A stretch of DNA of 64,000 nt, from the NCBI RefSeq assembly GCF_004011825.1, contig NZ_RKLO01000006.1, positions 124,001-188,000 on the forward strand. Reading direction: 5' to 3'. How positions within the stretch are numbered: the first letter of the stretch is position 1; each line of letters begins with the position of its first letter. The notes under the pieces were generated by a model. It had not been told where the DNA came from, made no database searches, and was given only the letters and a program-made list of their open reading frames with translations. Position numbers and translations under genes: made by a program. Of the stretch, positions 55,135 to 63,533 are shown piece after piece. Origin of the DNA: Rhodococcus xishaensis (GTDB lineage: Bacteria > Actinomycetota > Actinomycetes > Mycobacteriales > Mycobacteriaceae).

Positions 55135-56469
55135 ATGACTGAGGATCGACCATTCGACACCGAAACATTCGACGTAGTCGGGATCGGGTTCGGCCCGTCG
55201 AACCTCGCGCTGGCGATCGCGATCGAGGAGCACAACGCGGGCTGCGGCCCCGACGAGAAGATCACCGCATGCTTCATCGAGAAGCAGCAGCAGTTCAGCT
55301 GGCACGCTGGCATGCTGCTCGACGGCGCAACCATGCAGATCGCATTCCCCAAGGATCTGGTCACCTTCCGCAACCCGCGCAGTAGCTACAGCTTCTTCTC
55401 GTATCTGCATGACCGCGGTCGTCTGGTCGACTTCGTGAACCAGCAGACGTTCTTCCCCACCCGAGTCGAGTTCCAGGACTACCTACAGTGGGCGGCCGGG
55501 CGCGTCACCGCAGACGTCCGGTACGGCACCACCGTCACAGCCGTTGATGGCGTCGATGGCGGGGCAGTCGTAGACCGCCTCGCAGTGTCGCTGTCCGACG
55601 GCACCACCGTTCACGCCCGAAACGTCGTGGTGGCTGCGGGGTTGCGTGAACGGCTACCGGAGTGGGCGACGCCCTCGGCGCGGTGCTTCCACAACCACCA
55701 GTTCCTCCACCGGATCGCCGCTATGCCCGAGCCTGTGCATCAGCGGTTCGTCGTTCTCGGTGCCGGTCAGAGTGCCGCCGAGGTCGTTCAGTACCTGCAC
55801 AGCAACTACCCGCAGGCCGAGGTCCACAGCGTTTTCTCCAAGTTCGGGTACAGCCCGGCCGACGACAGTCCGTACGCGAACCGGATCTTCGATCCTGCCG
55901 CAGTGGACGAACTGTACGCGGCACCCGCGTCCGCGCGTGAGCACCTACTCGAAGTGCACCGAAGCACCAACTACTCGGCGGTCGACATCGAGTTGATCAA
56001 CGAGCTCTACGCCACCGAGTACCAGGAGCGGGTCCAGGGACAGCGGCGTCTGTTCATGCGGCGTGCATCCGAGGTCAGCGCAGTCCAGGAGACGGGCGAC
56101 GGCATCGAGGTGTCGGTGACCAGCGCACTCGACGGGCTCACCGACGCACTGATGTGCGACGCTCTGGTGCTGGCTACCGGCTTCGAGCCGACCCCGCTGG
56201 AGTCGTTGTTCGGTGCGTCGATGCCCGGGATCGGTACGCACCAAGATGTGGGACGTGACTACAGGCTCGAGGTCGGTCCGGCCGGTCACGCCGGCATCTA
56301 TCTACAGGGCGGAACGGAGAAAACACACGGTCTGACATCGTCGTTGTTGTCGAATGCCGCGGTGCGTGCGGGGGACATACTCAATTCGATTCTCGCTCAT
56401 CGAGATATTAGCGCTGGCCTTGCTAGGCTGAGCGAAGACAACCCATACGCGACAAGCGAGGTTAGATGA
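55135..56469 (+). CDS. rhbD: L-ornithine N5-monooxygenase
   Basis: 444 residues, SidA/PvdA/IucD-type flavin monooxygenase. FAD site [14 protein letters not shown] (14-27), NADPH site [14 protein letters not shown], and the ATGFEPTP motif near the C-terminus are all present. It hydroxylates the side-chain amine of free ornithine with NADPH and O2, making N5-hydroxyornithine for the formyltransferase and for the NRPS. Overlaps the MbtH gene by 4 nt. A lysine substrate cannot be excluded by motifs, but the NRPS codes favour ornithine. Confidence 0.92.
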   Translation: MTEDRPFDTETFDVVGIGFGPSNLALAIAIEEHNAGCGPDEKITACFIEKQQQFSWHAGMLLDGATMQIAFPKDLVTFRNPRSSYSFFSYLHDRGRLVDFVNQQTFFPTRVEFQDYLQWAAGRVTADVRYGTTVTAVDGVDGGAVVDRLAVSLSDGTTVHARNVVVAAGLRERLPEWATPSARCFHNHQFLHRIAAMPEPVHQRFVVLGAGQSAAEVVQYLHSNYPQAEVHSVFSKFGYSPADDSPYANRIFDPAAVDELYAAPASAREHLLEVHRSTNYSAVDIELINELYATEYQERVQGQRRLFMRRASEVSAVQETGDGIEVSVTSALDGLTDALMCDALVLATGFEPTPLESLFGASMPGIGTHQDVGRDYRLEVGPAGHAGIYLQGGTEKTHGLTSSLLSNAAVRAGDILNSILAHRDISAGLARLSEDNPYATSEVR

Positions 56470-56699
56470 GCACCAACCCGTTCGACGACGAAGACGGCCG
56501 CTTCTACGTGCTGGTCAACGACGAAGATCAGCACTCCTTGTGGCCCACGTTCTCCGAGGTCCCGCAGGGCTGGAGGATTGTTTTCGGTGAGGATTCGCGT
56601 CAGGCGTGTGTCGAGTACGTAGAGAAGAACTGGACCGACATGCGGCCCAAGAGCCTGCGTGAAGCCATGGAGCAGGACCAGAAGAACGCCGACAAGTGA
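56466..56699 (+). CDS. rhbE: MbtH-like NRPS activator
   Basis: 77 residues: [20 protein letters not shown], then [15 protein letters not shown] and the [11 protein letters not shown] signature. MbtH proteins bind adenylation domains and are often needed for their folding and activity. Translationally coupled to the ornithine hydroxylase (ATGA). It most likely serves the NRPS at 38047. Confidence 0.95.
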   Translation: MSTNPFDDEDGRFYVLVNDEDQHSLWPTFSEVPQGWRIVFGEDSRQACVEYVEKNWTDMRPKSLREAMEQDQKNADK

Positions 56700-56765
56700 T
56701 ACGCCCGCTCCGGTTACCGAAGTGCTAGGCGCACCGGAACCGGACACGGAAATGCTCATCACCAC

Positions 56766-56796
56766 ACTGCGTCGCCCGAATCGCGGGCGGCGCAGT
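56766..56796. terminator. Hairpin terminator after siderophore operon
   Basis: ACTGCGTCGCCCG (56766-56778) pairs with 56784-56796 with one mismatch; TTT follows. It sits between the MbtH gene and a convergent NTF2-like gene. Confidence 0.72.
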
Positions 56797-56817
56797 TTGG
56801 CGTTTCGGCATAAAGCC

Positions 56818-56850
56818 GTATTTCTCCGTATTTCTCCGTATTGCTCCGAA
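56818..56850. repeat. Short tandem repeat
   Basis: Three copies of an 11-nt unit CCGTATTTCTC, the third reading CCGTATTGCTC. Between convergent genes; no function evident. Confidence 0.6.
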
Positions 56851-56907
56851 CCCGTCGCGGCTGCCGTCTCGAGGAGACTGCCGATCGACGCCTGAGACTC
56901 GCGCGCG

Positions 56908-57288
56908 TCAGAGGTCGGTGACGAGATCCTTGTCGGTGAGCTCGGTGGCCTCCAGTGCGGCCTCGAGGGTTTCGTGCCGGAAGACGGCGGTTACCTGATC
57001 GTTCACGACGCGGAAGGCGGTACCCACAGTGCTGGACTCGCCCGGCTTCGACGCCAAGGTGGCCTGCTCCTCTACCACGATGACACCGTCGTGCTGGAAC
57101 ATTCGGCCGGGCACCAGTCTGATGTCTGCCGATGCCGCCCACTCCCGCAGTGCGGCCAAGCCCTGCGCTGCCCCCTCGGAATCGGCGAGTTCGATGTCGT
57201 CGCTCGAGACCATGAGCAGCGTCTCGATGTCCGAGTCGTTGAGTGCGTCGTGCCACGCGAGAACGGTGGCGATCTCCGAGATGCTCAT
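56908..57288 (-). CDS. NTF2-like (SnoaL-type) protein
   Basis: 126 residues. N-terminal helix MSISEIATVLAWHDALND, then SDIETLLMVSSDDIELADSE and a beta-rich second half (MFQHDGVIVVEEQATL, STVGTAFRVVNDQVTAVFRH), the usual layout of SnoaL/NTF2 cone folds. No catalytic residues can be assigned. Stands alone between the siderophore cluster and tRNA-Thr. Function unknown. Confidence 0.75.
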   Translation of the reverse strand: MSISEIATVLAWHDALNDSDIETLLMVSSDDIELADSEGAAQGLAALREWAASADIRLVPGRMFQHDGVIVVEEQATLASKPGESSTVGTAFRVVNDQVTAVFRHETLEAALEATELTDKDLVTDL

Positions 57289-57371
57289 GCGACAACGCTA
57301 ACGAAGTCGGGCGGTCGGGGCACCGGTACGCGTTCCACCGTGGGCTATGGATATGATGGGCGCGCTCGACT

Positions 57372-57443
57372 GCCTCCTTAGCTCAGTGGTAGAGCACTCG
57401 CCTTGTAAGCGAGCGGTCGTCAGTTCAATCCTGACAGGGGGCT
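57372..57443 (+). tRNA. tRNA-Thr (anticodon TGT)
   Basis: 72-nt cloverleaf: acceptor GCCTCCT with AGGGGGC (one G-U pair), D arm GCTC/GAGC, anticodon stem CTCGC/GCGAG with loop CTTGTAA, T arm GTCAG/CTGAC with loop TTCAATC, discriminator T. CCA is not encoded. The anticodon TGT reads ACA and other ACN threonine codons. Confidence 0.93.
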
Positions 57444-57450
57444 CCGCTAA

Positions 57451-57491
57451 GAAGGCCCCCTACCTGCAGTGATGCAAGGTAGGGGGCCTTC
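57451..57491 (+). terminator. Terminator after tRNA-Thr
   Basis: Perfect 15-bp stem (57451-57465 with 57477-57491) and an 11-nt loop, 7 nt after the tRNA. Confidence 0.85.
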
Positions 57492-57629
57492 GGCGTTCTC
57501 GGTTACCCCGTCTCGTTGTCACAGGATGTCACAAGAGCCTCCAAACTCGCCGCGGCGGCTTGCGTCCTCCTACCGCGACACAGGTAAGCCGTCACCAGGC
57601 CGCTGCGCCGCGCCGACGGAGCCTGTCGA

Positions 57630-58991
57630 TCAGAACGGCCAGGTCAGTTCTTCGAGGCTGCCGAACGGCCCGGTCGAAGGTGCGTCGGTGATCTCGAGGA
57701 CGACGGGCAGCGCGGCGCCGTCACCGATTCCGTTGCTCGCGGTGACGGTGAACTCGAACCGTCCGGTGGTAGTGGGGGTTCCGGACAGAACACCGTCGGC
57801 ACTGAGCTTGACCCCGTCGGGCAGGGCGCCGGCCGTGACGGTGGTGGTCGGGTTGGGCCGTCCGGTGAGGGTGAAGGCGTATTCGTAGGGCTGCCCAACG
57901 GCACCGGCAGGAGGAATGCCGGACAGGGCCGGTGCCTGCTCGATCGCGATCACCGACACCGTGTTGTCCTGCTCGTTGGCGACGTAGGCGTGGGCCCCGT
58001 TGGGGCTGACCGCCACCCCGGTCGGGCCGTCGCCGACGTCGATGGTGGTGGTGACGGTGTTGGTGCCGGTGTCGATCACCGACACCGTGTCGTCGTCCAT
58101 GTTGGTGACGTACGCGCGGGTGCCATCGGGGGTGATCGCGAGAAGGGCGGGACCATCCCCTACCGTGACGGTCTCGACCACCATGTTGGTGCCGGTGTCG
58201 ATCACCGACACTGTGTCGCCGTTGAAGTTGGTGACGTAGGCGCGGGTGCCGTCGGGGGTGAATGCCACCCCGATCGGGTCGTCGCCGACGTCGATAGTGC
58301 TGGTGACAGTTTCAGTGATGGTGTCGATCACCGACACCGAGTCGGAGCCGCCCCACCGGTCGGTGACATAGGCGCGGGTGCCGTCGGGGATAATTGCCAC
58401 GCCGAGCATGCCGACGCCGACGTCGATGGTGCCGGTGACGGAATTGGTCGCGGTGTCGATCACCGACACCGTGTTGCCGTTGACGTTGGTGATGTAGGCG
58501 TGGGTGCCATCAGGAGTGATTGCCACCCCGATCGGCCCCGAGCCGACGTCGATGGTGTCGACGATGGTGTTGGTGGCGGTGTCGATCACCGCCACCTGGC
58601 CGACGACGTCGCCGACGCTGTGGGTGATGTAGGCGCGGGTGCCGTCAGGGGTGATCGCCATCCCGGCTGGATTCTCTTCGATGGGAATGGTGGCGGTGAC
58701 GGTGTTGGTGGCGGTGTCGATCACCGACACGGTGTCGCTGAGTCCGTTGGTGACGTGGCCGATGTTGGTCACGTAGGCGCGGGTGCCGTCGGGAGTGATC
58801 GCCACAACGAACGGGTCGGTGCCGACCTGAATCGTGGAGGTGACGGTGTCGGCGTGCGCGGCCGGGGACGTCGTGAACAACAGCCCCGCGGCTAGGGCGG
58901 CGACGAGTCCCGCCGTGCGCTGCCGCCGGCCGGGGTGCCCCGAACGCGCGTTGCTCCCCCGTCGGGACGGGTCAATGACGTTGAGAGGCAT
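57630..58991 (-). CDS. Secreted YVTN beta-propeller protein with Ig-like domain
   Basis: 453 residues from ATG 58991 (GAAGGAG ahead); longer in-frame readings lack an RBS. Signal peptide 1-47, with hydrophobic LVAALAAGLLFTTSP and cut at AHA-DTV. Residues 50-350 hold seven to eight repeats of about 42 residues built on VxITPDGTRAYVTNxxxDTVSVIDTxTNTV, the surface-layer YVTN propeller. Residues about 355-435 form a putative Ig-like (He_PIG) domain (LPDGVKLSADGVLSGTPTTT). Likely an exported cell-surface protein; ligand unknown. The repeats are also visible in the DNA as a roughly 126-129-nt period. Confidence 0.85.
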   Translation of the reverse strand: MPLNVIDPSRRGSNARSGHPGRRQRTAGLVAALAAGLLFTTSPAAHADTVTSTIQVGTDPFVVAITPDGTRAYVTNIGHVTNGLSDTVSVIDTATNTVTATIPIEENPAGMAITPDGTRAYITHSVGDVVGQVAVIDTATNTIVDTIDVGSGPIGVAITPDGTHAYITNVNGNTVSVIDTATNSVTGTIDVGVGMLGVAIIPDGTRAYVTDRWGGSDSVSVIDTITETVTSTIDVGDDPIGVAFTPDGTRAYVTNFNGDTVSVIDTGTNMVVETVTVGDGPALLAITPDGTRAYVTNMDDDTVSVIDTGTNTVTTTIDVGDGPTGVAVSPNGAHAYVANEQDNTVSVIAIEQAPALSGIPPAGAVGQPYEYAFTLTGRPNPTTTVTAGALPDGVKLSADGVLSGTPTTTGRFEFTVTASNGIGDGAALPVVLEITDAPSTGPFGSLEELTWPF

Positions 58992-59415
58992 CGTGATCGG
59001 ACTCCTTCGACCGATGAGTGTGGATAGACGCGACATCTCTGCGGGCGCAGCGCCGTAGGATGAATAATGAAAACCGAATGGTCTCCCCGCGTAGGTGCGG
59101 ACTATACGGGACAAAGCGGACACCCTTTTTGATCGACACGACCTGCTGGGGTGCTGACCTCGGTCCCGCGAGTGCCAGCCAACTTGGAATTGATCGGTGA
59201 GCTGGGGCGTCCAACCCCACATGGACCCGATCGAAGCGGCAGTAATCCGCGACGAAGGCTTCAACCGTTTCGACCCGCACCTGCGTGCAGTGACTCTTCG
59301 GGGTTCGAGTCCCTGTGGTCAGTAGGCGGCGCCCTCCATTCGCGCCGGATAGTTCTCGGCAGGATGGCGCGGACTGTCCGGCGATGTCTGGCGCGCAAGG
59401 GGAAGAATCGCCGAC
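58992..59415. other. Intergenic region with a tRNA-like fragment
   Basis: No convincing gene in 424 nt. CGGGG-TTCGAGT-CCCTG at 59299-59315 looks like a tRNA T arm (5-bp stem with one G-T pair, 7-nt loop) followed by TGGTC. No matching 5' half or anticodon arm was found, so it is at most a tRNA remnant or a chance match. Confidence 0.35.
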
Positions 59416-59724
59416 ATGAAGGTGGAGATTCTGTATTTCGACGGGTGCCCGAACTGGCGGGAGGCAGCCGACCGTGTCCGCGAGGCGGCGACAGTGATCG
59501 GGCGTCCGGGTATCGAGATTGGGTATCGGCGGATCGCTTCGGACGCGGAGGCGGCGAGGTCGCCGTTCTCAGGCTCACCCACGATCCTCGTCGACGGTGT
59601 CGATGCGTTCGACGATGCGGTGCCTGTGACCGAGCTCGCGTGCCGCGTCTACGCGACCGAGACCGGGTTGGCTGGGCTGCCGACCCTGGAACAGCTGGCC
59701 AGCGCGCTGCGCGCAAGAGGCTAG
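59416..59724 (+). CDS. Thioredoxin-like small protein
   Basis: 102 residues: MKVEILYFDGCPNWREAADR, then a central strand and loop ending in GSPTILVDGVDAFDD. This matches the thioredoxin-like family with a single active-site Cys11 (GCPNW) and the cis-Pro-type SPT turn, often found in actinobacteria near alkylmercury lyase or metal genes. Only one of the usual two redox cysteines is present; Cys76 is too far away to complete a CxxC. Function uncertain. Its stop overlaps the stop of an IS30 remnant on the other strand. Confidence 0.75.
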   Translation: MKVEILYFDGCPNWREAADRVREAATVIGRPGIEIGYRRIASDAEAARSPFSGSPTILVDGVDAFDDAVPVTELACRVYATETGLAGLPTLEQLASALRARG

Positions 59725-59879
59725 GCGGCGCTGGTGTTGAGCTTGTGAGCGACGCGTTCGAGCTCGACGGGGCTGTGGATCGACAGGTCCGTGCGTTCCG
59801 GGAAGTGTTGACGCAGTGGCCCGTTGGTCTTCTCGTTCGAACCTCGCTGCCACGGGTAGGCGGGATCGCAGTAGTAGAC
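59721..59879 (-). pseudogene. IS30-family transposase, C-terminal remnant
   Basis: The minus strand reads 52 residues including CDPAYPWQRGSNEKTNGPLR and QHFPERTDLS, the diagnostic end of the IS30-family DDE domain (FCDPxxPWQRGxNENTNGLLR). Upstream sequence on that strand (to about 59940) is open but no longer IS30-like. No intact terminal inverted repeats were seen. A scar of a past insertion. Confidence 0.8.
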
Positions 59880-59977
59880 GATCAGTTCGCTCCCCCGGCG
59901 CTGTGGAACGGCACAGGCCTCAACGTCGGGCAGGCCGGGCGCTGATCATGACCATCGGATCGCCGTTGGTCGAGCGA

Positions 59978-60739
59978 CTAACGCTCTCCGGCCATCTCTG
60001 TCAGCCGGGTTTCTCTGAGCGCGCTCACCTCAGACCGAAGCGTCTCGATCTGAGCAGTCAACCCGATGATGTGTTCGCGCGTGACGGCTTGATTCGCCTC
60101 GTCCTCTTCTCCGATGCGCTGCACAAGATAGGACGCGAGGGTTGCAGTCACGACACCGAGCAACGCGATGCCGGCGACCATCAGGCCCACCGCAATGACG
60201 CGTCCGGTTGTTGTGACTGGTGCGTAGTCCCCGTAGCCGACGGTGGTGACGGTAACGGTCGACCACCATAGTGCGTCGGGATATGTGGTGATGCCGGCGT
60301 CCGGAGCGCCTCTCTCGGCGTCGAGCATCGCGAGTGACGAAACCAGAATCAGCAGGATCGTGGATCCGGCTGCGTAACTGACGACCCTTCCACGTAGCGC
60401 CGTTCCGACGGAGCGTTGGAGGACGCCGAAAAGAGTGACGAGCCGGAGCAACTTCAGAGGTCTCAGTAGTGGTAGCACCACCATCGCGAGCTCGTGGAGG
60501 TGACGAAGCAGCCATTGCCCGCGTTGTTCGGCGAGTGCAAGTCTGACGAAGAAGTCCACCGCGAACAGGCCCCATGTGAGGGTCATTGTTGTGGCCGTGA
60601 TCTGTGCCGATGCACCCGCAGGTTGGGCGAGAACGTTGAAGGCATAGGCACTGAGGAAAACGATCGATGCTCCGATCATTGGCCACTCGGTTCGTCGCCG
60701 CCAAGACTCAGTGCTCATACCCGTGGTGCTCATACCCAT
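59978..60739 (-). CDS. Voltage-gated-like potassium channel
   Basis: 253 residues from ATG 60739 (60733 and 60718 are alternatives). Membrane segments near 20-38, 48-70, 84-108 and 120-140, pore helix, selectivity filter TVGYGD (166-171), final helix 181-208. An S4-like stretch RPLKLLRLVTLF (93-104) carries only a few positive charges. The C-terminus 215-248 (IIGLTAQIETLRSEVSALRE) is a coiled coil suited to tetramer assembly. The N-terminal sensor appears shorter than in full six-helix channels. Confidence 0.88.
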   Translation of the reverse strand: MGMSTTGMSTESWRRRTEWPMIGASIVFLSAYAFNVLAQPAGASAQITATTMTLTWGLFAVDFFVRLALAEQRGQWLLRHLHELAMVVLPLLRPLKLLRLVTLFGVLQRSVGTALRGRVVSYAAGSTILLILVSSLAMLDAERGAPDAGITTYPDALWWSTVTVTTVGYGDYAPVTTTGRVIAVGLMVAGIALLGVVTATLASYLVQRIGEEDEANQAVTREHIIGLTAQIETLRSEVSALRETRLTEMAGER

Positions 60740-60809
60740 GTCCGATTCATACCAAATCTGTCGATGCTCGAGCGGACTGCCACTGTTTAGCTGTGGACCC
60801 CTCGACGCA

Positions 60810-60849
60810 CACCAGAGGCCGGTCTTGGAGACGGAACCGGCCCCTGGTG
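60810..60849 (-). terminator. Hairpin terminator of small ORF
   Basis: 14-nt arms (60810-60823 and 60836-60849) with one mismatch, 10 nt after the stop of the 61-residue protein on the minus strand. Its CACCAGGGG side is nearly shared with the hairpin at 61485. Confidence 0.65.
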
Positions 60850-60858
60850 CTCTTCGCT

Positions 60859-61044
60859 CTACAGAGCGAAGCCGTCGCCCGCGTTCGGGGCGGCGATTGT
60901 GAAGGTCGGGTGCTTCTGGCCTGCGCCGTGCTTCTTGAGCTGGACACGGAAACCGGACGCACCGCGGCGGGGGCCGACGACTCGGCCGAAGCACCAGTCT
61001 CCGTTGTCCAGTGAAACGAGCGTCTTTCGCCCGCGACGCATCAT
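60859..61044 (-). CDS. Small basic protein, unknown function
   Basis: 61 residues: MMRRGRKTLVSLDNGDWCFG, FRVQLKKHGAGQKHP. GGGAGAG lies 6 nt ahead of the ATG (61044, with 61041 as alternative) and a hairpin follows the stop, so a real gene is likely. Basic and soluble, possibly nucleic-acid binding. No family recognised. Confidence 0.5.
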   Translation of the reverse strand: MMRRGRKTLVSLDNGDWCFGRVVGPRRGASGFRVQLKKHGAGQKHPTFTIAAPNAGDGFAL

Positions 61045-61484
61045 GGCTCACTCTCCCAAACTTCCCGACGACCCGACGCATTCAGAATCCCGCTTCGGTA
61101 ACGGGGGGGACACGTCCGAAGTACCCATCCGACTACCTGTTTCGGCCCCGTGGGTATACATCAGCTGCCGTGAGCAGGCCCGATCCGGTTGATCGTGGGC
61201 TGTGCGGCCGTGTGCCGGGTCACTGCCGTGGCGTCACTGTGACCTATCCCGCACGCCCCGAGCGGCCGCGCCTGTCGGATCCGATCAGTTGGTCCGTCGG
61301 CTTCGCAGTGTGGGCGCGGTCTCTGCAGCGCGGACTCGGCGAGCTCGATCACGTTGGGTGAGTTCGTGGGCGTGGCACCGATCACTGCCTCACTGTGGGT
61401 CGTGTCCCTGCCCACCGATGTGCGATCTATATCGACGGGCCGCGGCCGGTCACCCCGACGGCGGGCTTGCGTTGATCGAGAAGA

Positions 61485-61526
61485 ACAAGCACCAGGGCAC
61501 GGATTCGGCCGCGCCCTGGTGCTTGT
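61485..61526 (-). terminator. Hairpin terminator
   Basis: Perfect 14-bp stem ACAAGCACCAGGGC (61485-61498) with 61513-61526; on the minus strand TTGTTCTTCTC follows, so termination is for minus-strand transcripts coming from the small ORF at 61772. Confidence 0.72.
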
Positions 61527-61637
61527 GTCGGGTATGTCGTCCGCCGTCGCTCGGGCAGCGGCCGCTAGATCTCGATCCTCGCGTTCTGCTGCCGACGACG
61601 GGTAGGTGCTGCGTGCGTCAGTTCCGTCGAGTGCCCT

Positions 61638-61772
61638 TTATCGGTCCTGGGGCGCGGTGGCGGGTGCATCTTCGAACATTGCCGCGATGCGAGACTTTAT
61701 CTCTTCGGTGCTGATCGTTCCGGTGCGGAGTTCGCTCGCGTTGGTCTGACGGCTGTTCGTGGGGTGATTCAT
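61638..61772 (-). CDS. Possible 44-residue protein
   Basis: MNHPTNSRQTNASELRTGTI continues through a helical EEIKSRIAAMFEDAPA stretch to a TAA stop. No good Shine-Dalgarno (GGAAGG is about 14 nt away), so a weak call. A minus-strand terminator lies 112 nt downstream. No family recognised. Confidence 0.35.
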   Translation of the reverse strand: MNHPTNSRQTNASELRTGTISTEEIKSRIAAMFEDAPATAPQDR

Positions 61773-62012
61773 ACGACTGTGTCCGTGCCTTCCAGGTAAA
61801 TCGTTTGCCGTCCGGCAATTTTCGATACCGGAGTGATCGGTAGCGTGGCCTACGGGTCGGGTCGCAGCGCCAAGATCAGGTTAGTGACGGGCAGGCCACC
61901 CGGAAGCGAACCGAACGAGTGGTTATACAACCGGAATCAACGTGCTCCGAACGGTAGCGCAATCGTTACGACCGCCCGGCGTGTCCGGGACGATGGTCCC
62001 TAGGCTCGGGGA

Positions 62013-62732
62013 ATGTCCGCACTTTCGGTCCCCGCCCCCGACGGTCCGATCGACGCCGTACTCGAAACTCCCGGCGATGCGATACCTTCGCCGTGGCCGG
62101 GTGTGGTCGTGGTGCACGACGCCCTCGGCGTCGGGCGCGACATCCGAGGCATCACCTCGAGAGTCGCCTCCCACGGCTATCTGACACTGACCCCGGACCT
62201 GTACTCGCGTGGAGGCCGTGCTCGGTGCGTCGTCCGGGTCTTCCGTGAACTGATCGCCCAACAAGGCCGGGCCGTCGACGACCTGCTCGCGGCTCGCGAT
62301 CTGCTCGCCGCCCGTCCGGACTGCACCGGTCGGGTCGGGGTCATCGGATTCTGCATGGGCGGCGGGTTCGCACTCGTCCTCGCGCCCAAGGACTTTTCGG
62401 CGTCGGCGCCCTTCTACGGGCTGCTGCCACGCAATATCGACGACGCACTGCGCGGTTCCTGTCCGATCGTCGGGAGTTACGGCCGACGGGACCCGACGTT
62501 GTGGAAGGCAGGGCCACGGTTGGATGCAGCCCTGACTCGACTCGATGTCGAGCACGATGTAAAGGCCTACCCGGGTGTGGGGCACAGTTTCGCGAACCGC
62601 CTCGCAACCGGGAACACGGGCAACACTCTCCTGCGGATTGTCGGTATGGGGTACGACTACGAGAAGTCCGAGGACGCGTGGCGTCGAGTCTTTACCTTCT
62701 TCGACGACCACCTGTCAGGTGGGGCCGAGTGA
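62013..62732 (+). CDS. Dienelactone hydrolase family protein
   Basis: 239 residues, alpha/beta-hydrolase of the dienelactone hydrolase type. Nucleophile elbow GFCMGGGFA with Cys114; Asp in YGRRDPTL; His in PGVGHSFANR. An early VVVVHDALGVGRDIRGITSR segment is typical. Substrate unknown: lactones from aromatic degradation, or other small esters. The last 18 nt overlap the end of the convergent gene. Confidence 0.88.
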   Translation: MSALSVPAPDGPIDAVLETPGDAIPSPWPGVVVVHDALGVGRDIRGITSRVASHGYLTLTPDLYSRGGRARCVVRVFRELIAQQGRAVDDLLAARDLLAARPDCTGRVGVIGFCMGGGFALVLAPKDFSASAPFYGLLPRNIDDALRGSCPIVGSYGRRDPTLWKAGPRLDAALTRLDVEHDVKAYPGVGHSFANRLATGNTGNTLLRIVGMGYDYEKSEDAWRRVFTFFDDHLSGGAE

Positions 62733-63491
62733 CAGGTCGGGCCCGCGGACGCCCTTGAGCCAACGCCCGGGGAAGCGTCCGGCGAGGTCGCCGAGCGGGC
62801 CCACCGCGGCATTGAGGATCCCGACGGTCTCCTGCAGGACGTCGATGCTGGCACCCATACGTTGCAGGTTCGGCGCCAGCGACGTCAGCGTTTCGGACAG
62901 CGCGACGATCTGATCGAGCGGACCGCCTTCGGCGATCAGCCGTTCGAACGCGCCCTCCTCGGCAAGGATCGTGTCGAGGATGCCGTTCTCGGCAAGTGCC
63001 TTGTCGACGATGCCCCCCTTTTTCGTGAGCCGTTCGAGTGCTCCGTCGTCGGCGGTGAGCCTGTCGAGCAGACCGCCCGGCGCGAGGAGACGTTCCAGCG
63101 GCCCGTCCTCCGCGAGGACGCGATCGAGGGGCCCGTCCTCGGCGAGTACCCGCTCGAGCGGGCCACCCGGAGCGAGCACACGCTCGAGCGGGCCACCGTC
63201 GGATGTGAGGCGGTCGATGACGCCACCCGGCGCGAGTAGACGGTCCAGCGGACCCTCCGGCTGCAGCGCCTGGCCGAGCGGGCGGTCTTCGGAGGCGAGC
63301 GCTGCGAGCTGCTGGACCAGCTGGAGCGGGCCTCGCGGGTTGGCGAGCGGCACTGCACCCACGCTCGCCGCAGTGGTGCTGGACAGAGCCACCCGCGCGG
63401 TCGACAGCACGATCTCGGCGCCCTCGAGGGCCGAGACCGCGATGGTGAACCCGGCTCGGACCGGAATCGAGACGGCTGACACCAGGTTCAT
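62715..63491 (-). CDS. Decapeptide-repeat protein, unknown function
   Basis: 258 residues from ATG 63491 (GGGAG about 12 nt ahead; GTG 63515 is an alternative). N-terminal 60 residues are hydrophobic-helical (VSIPVRAGFTIAVSALEGAE) and could contact membrane. Residues 81-190 are eleven consecutive repeats of exactly 10 residues, consensus [PLIV]-[LI]-[DE]-R-[LV]-[LT]-A-x-[GD]-G. The C-terminal 60 residues look like a helical hairpin with Gly/Pro turns. No family recognised; the regular repeat suggests a solenoid or a surface with alternating charge. Convergent 18-nt overlap with the hydrolase gene. Confidence 0.75.
   Translation of the reverse strand: MNLVSAVSIPVRAGFTIAVSALEGAEIVLSTARVALSSTTAASVGAVPLANPRGPLQLVQQLAALASEDRPLGQALQPEGPLDRLLAPGGVIDRLTSDGGPLERVLAPGGPLERVLAEDGPLDRVLAEDGPLERLLAPGGLLDRLTADDGALERLTKKGGIVDKALAENGILDTILAEEGAFERLIAEGGPLDQIVALSETLTSLAPNLQRMGASIDVLQETVGILNAAVGPLGDLAGRFPGRWLKGVRGPDLSLGPT
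62922..63251 (-). repeat. Eleven in-frame 30-nt repeats
   Basis: Codes the eleven decapeptide units (residues 81-190) of the preceding gene. Units such as PLERVLAPGG, PLERVLAEDG, PLDRVLAEDG are near-identical in protein and DNA; outer units have diverged. Confidence 0.85.
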
Positions 63492-63533
63492 CGGTTTACT
63501 GTAACTCCCGCGCACGGCAAAACGGGCGGTCGG

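Larger units (their letters stand above)
61045..62012. other. Sparse region with a small ORF and a hairpin
   Basis: About 970 nt with no long convincing gene; only the hairpin at 61485 and the 44-residue minus-strand ORF at 61638 (both listed) stand out. Confidence 0.5.

Noticed and set aside
56818-56850. CRISPR-like repeat
   Set aside because: Three abutting 11-nt units without spacers; simply a short tandem repeat.
57444-57629. Integrated element at the 3' end of tRNA-Thr
   Set aside because: The tRNA is followed at once by its terminator; no integrase and no direct repeat of the tRNA end was seen in the window.
58992-59264. 91-residue extension of the beta-propeller protein
   Set aside because: ATG 58991 has an RBS and starts a proper signal peptide; the extension would bury it.
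60740-61081. N-terminal extension of the K+ channel to 367 residues
   Set aside because: It overlaps a hairpin and a small ORF on the same strand and is Arg/Pro-rich without a family match.
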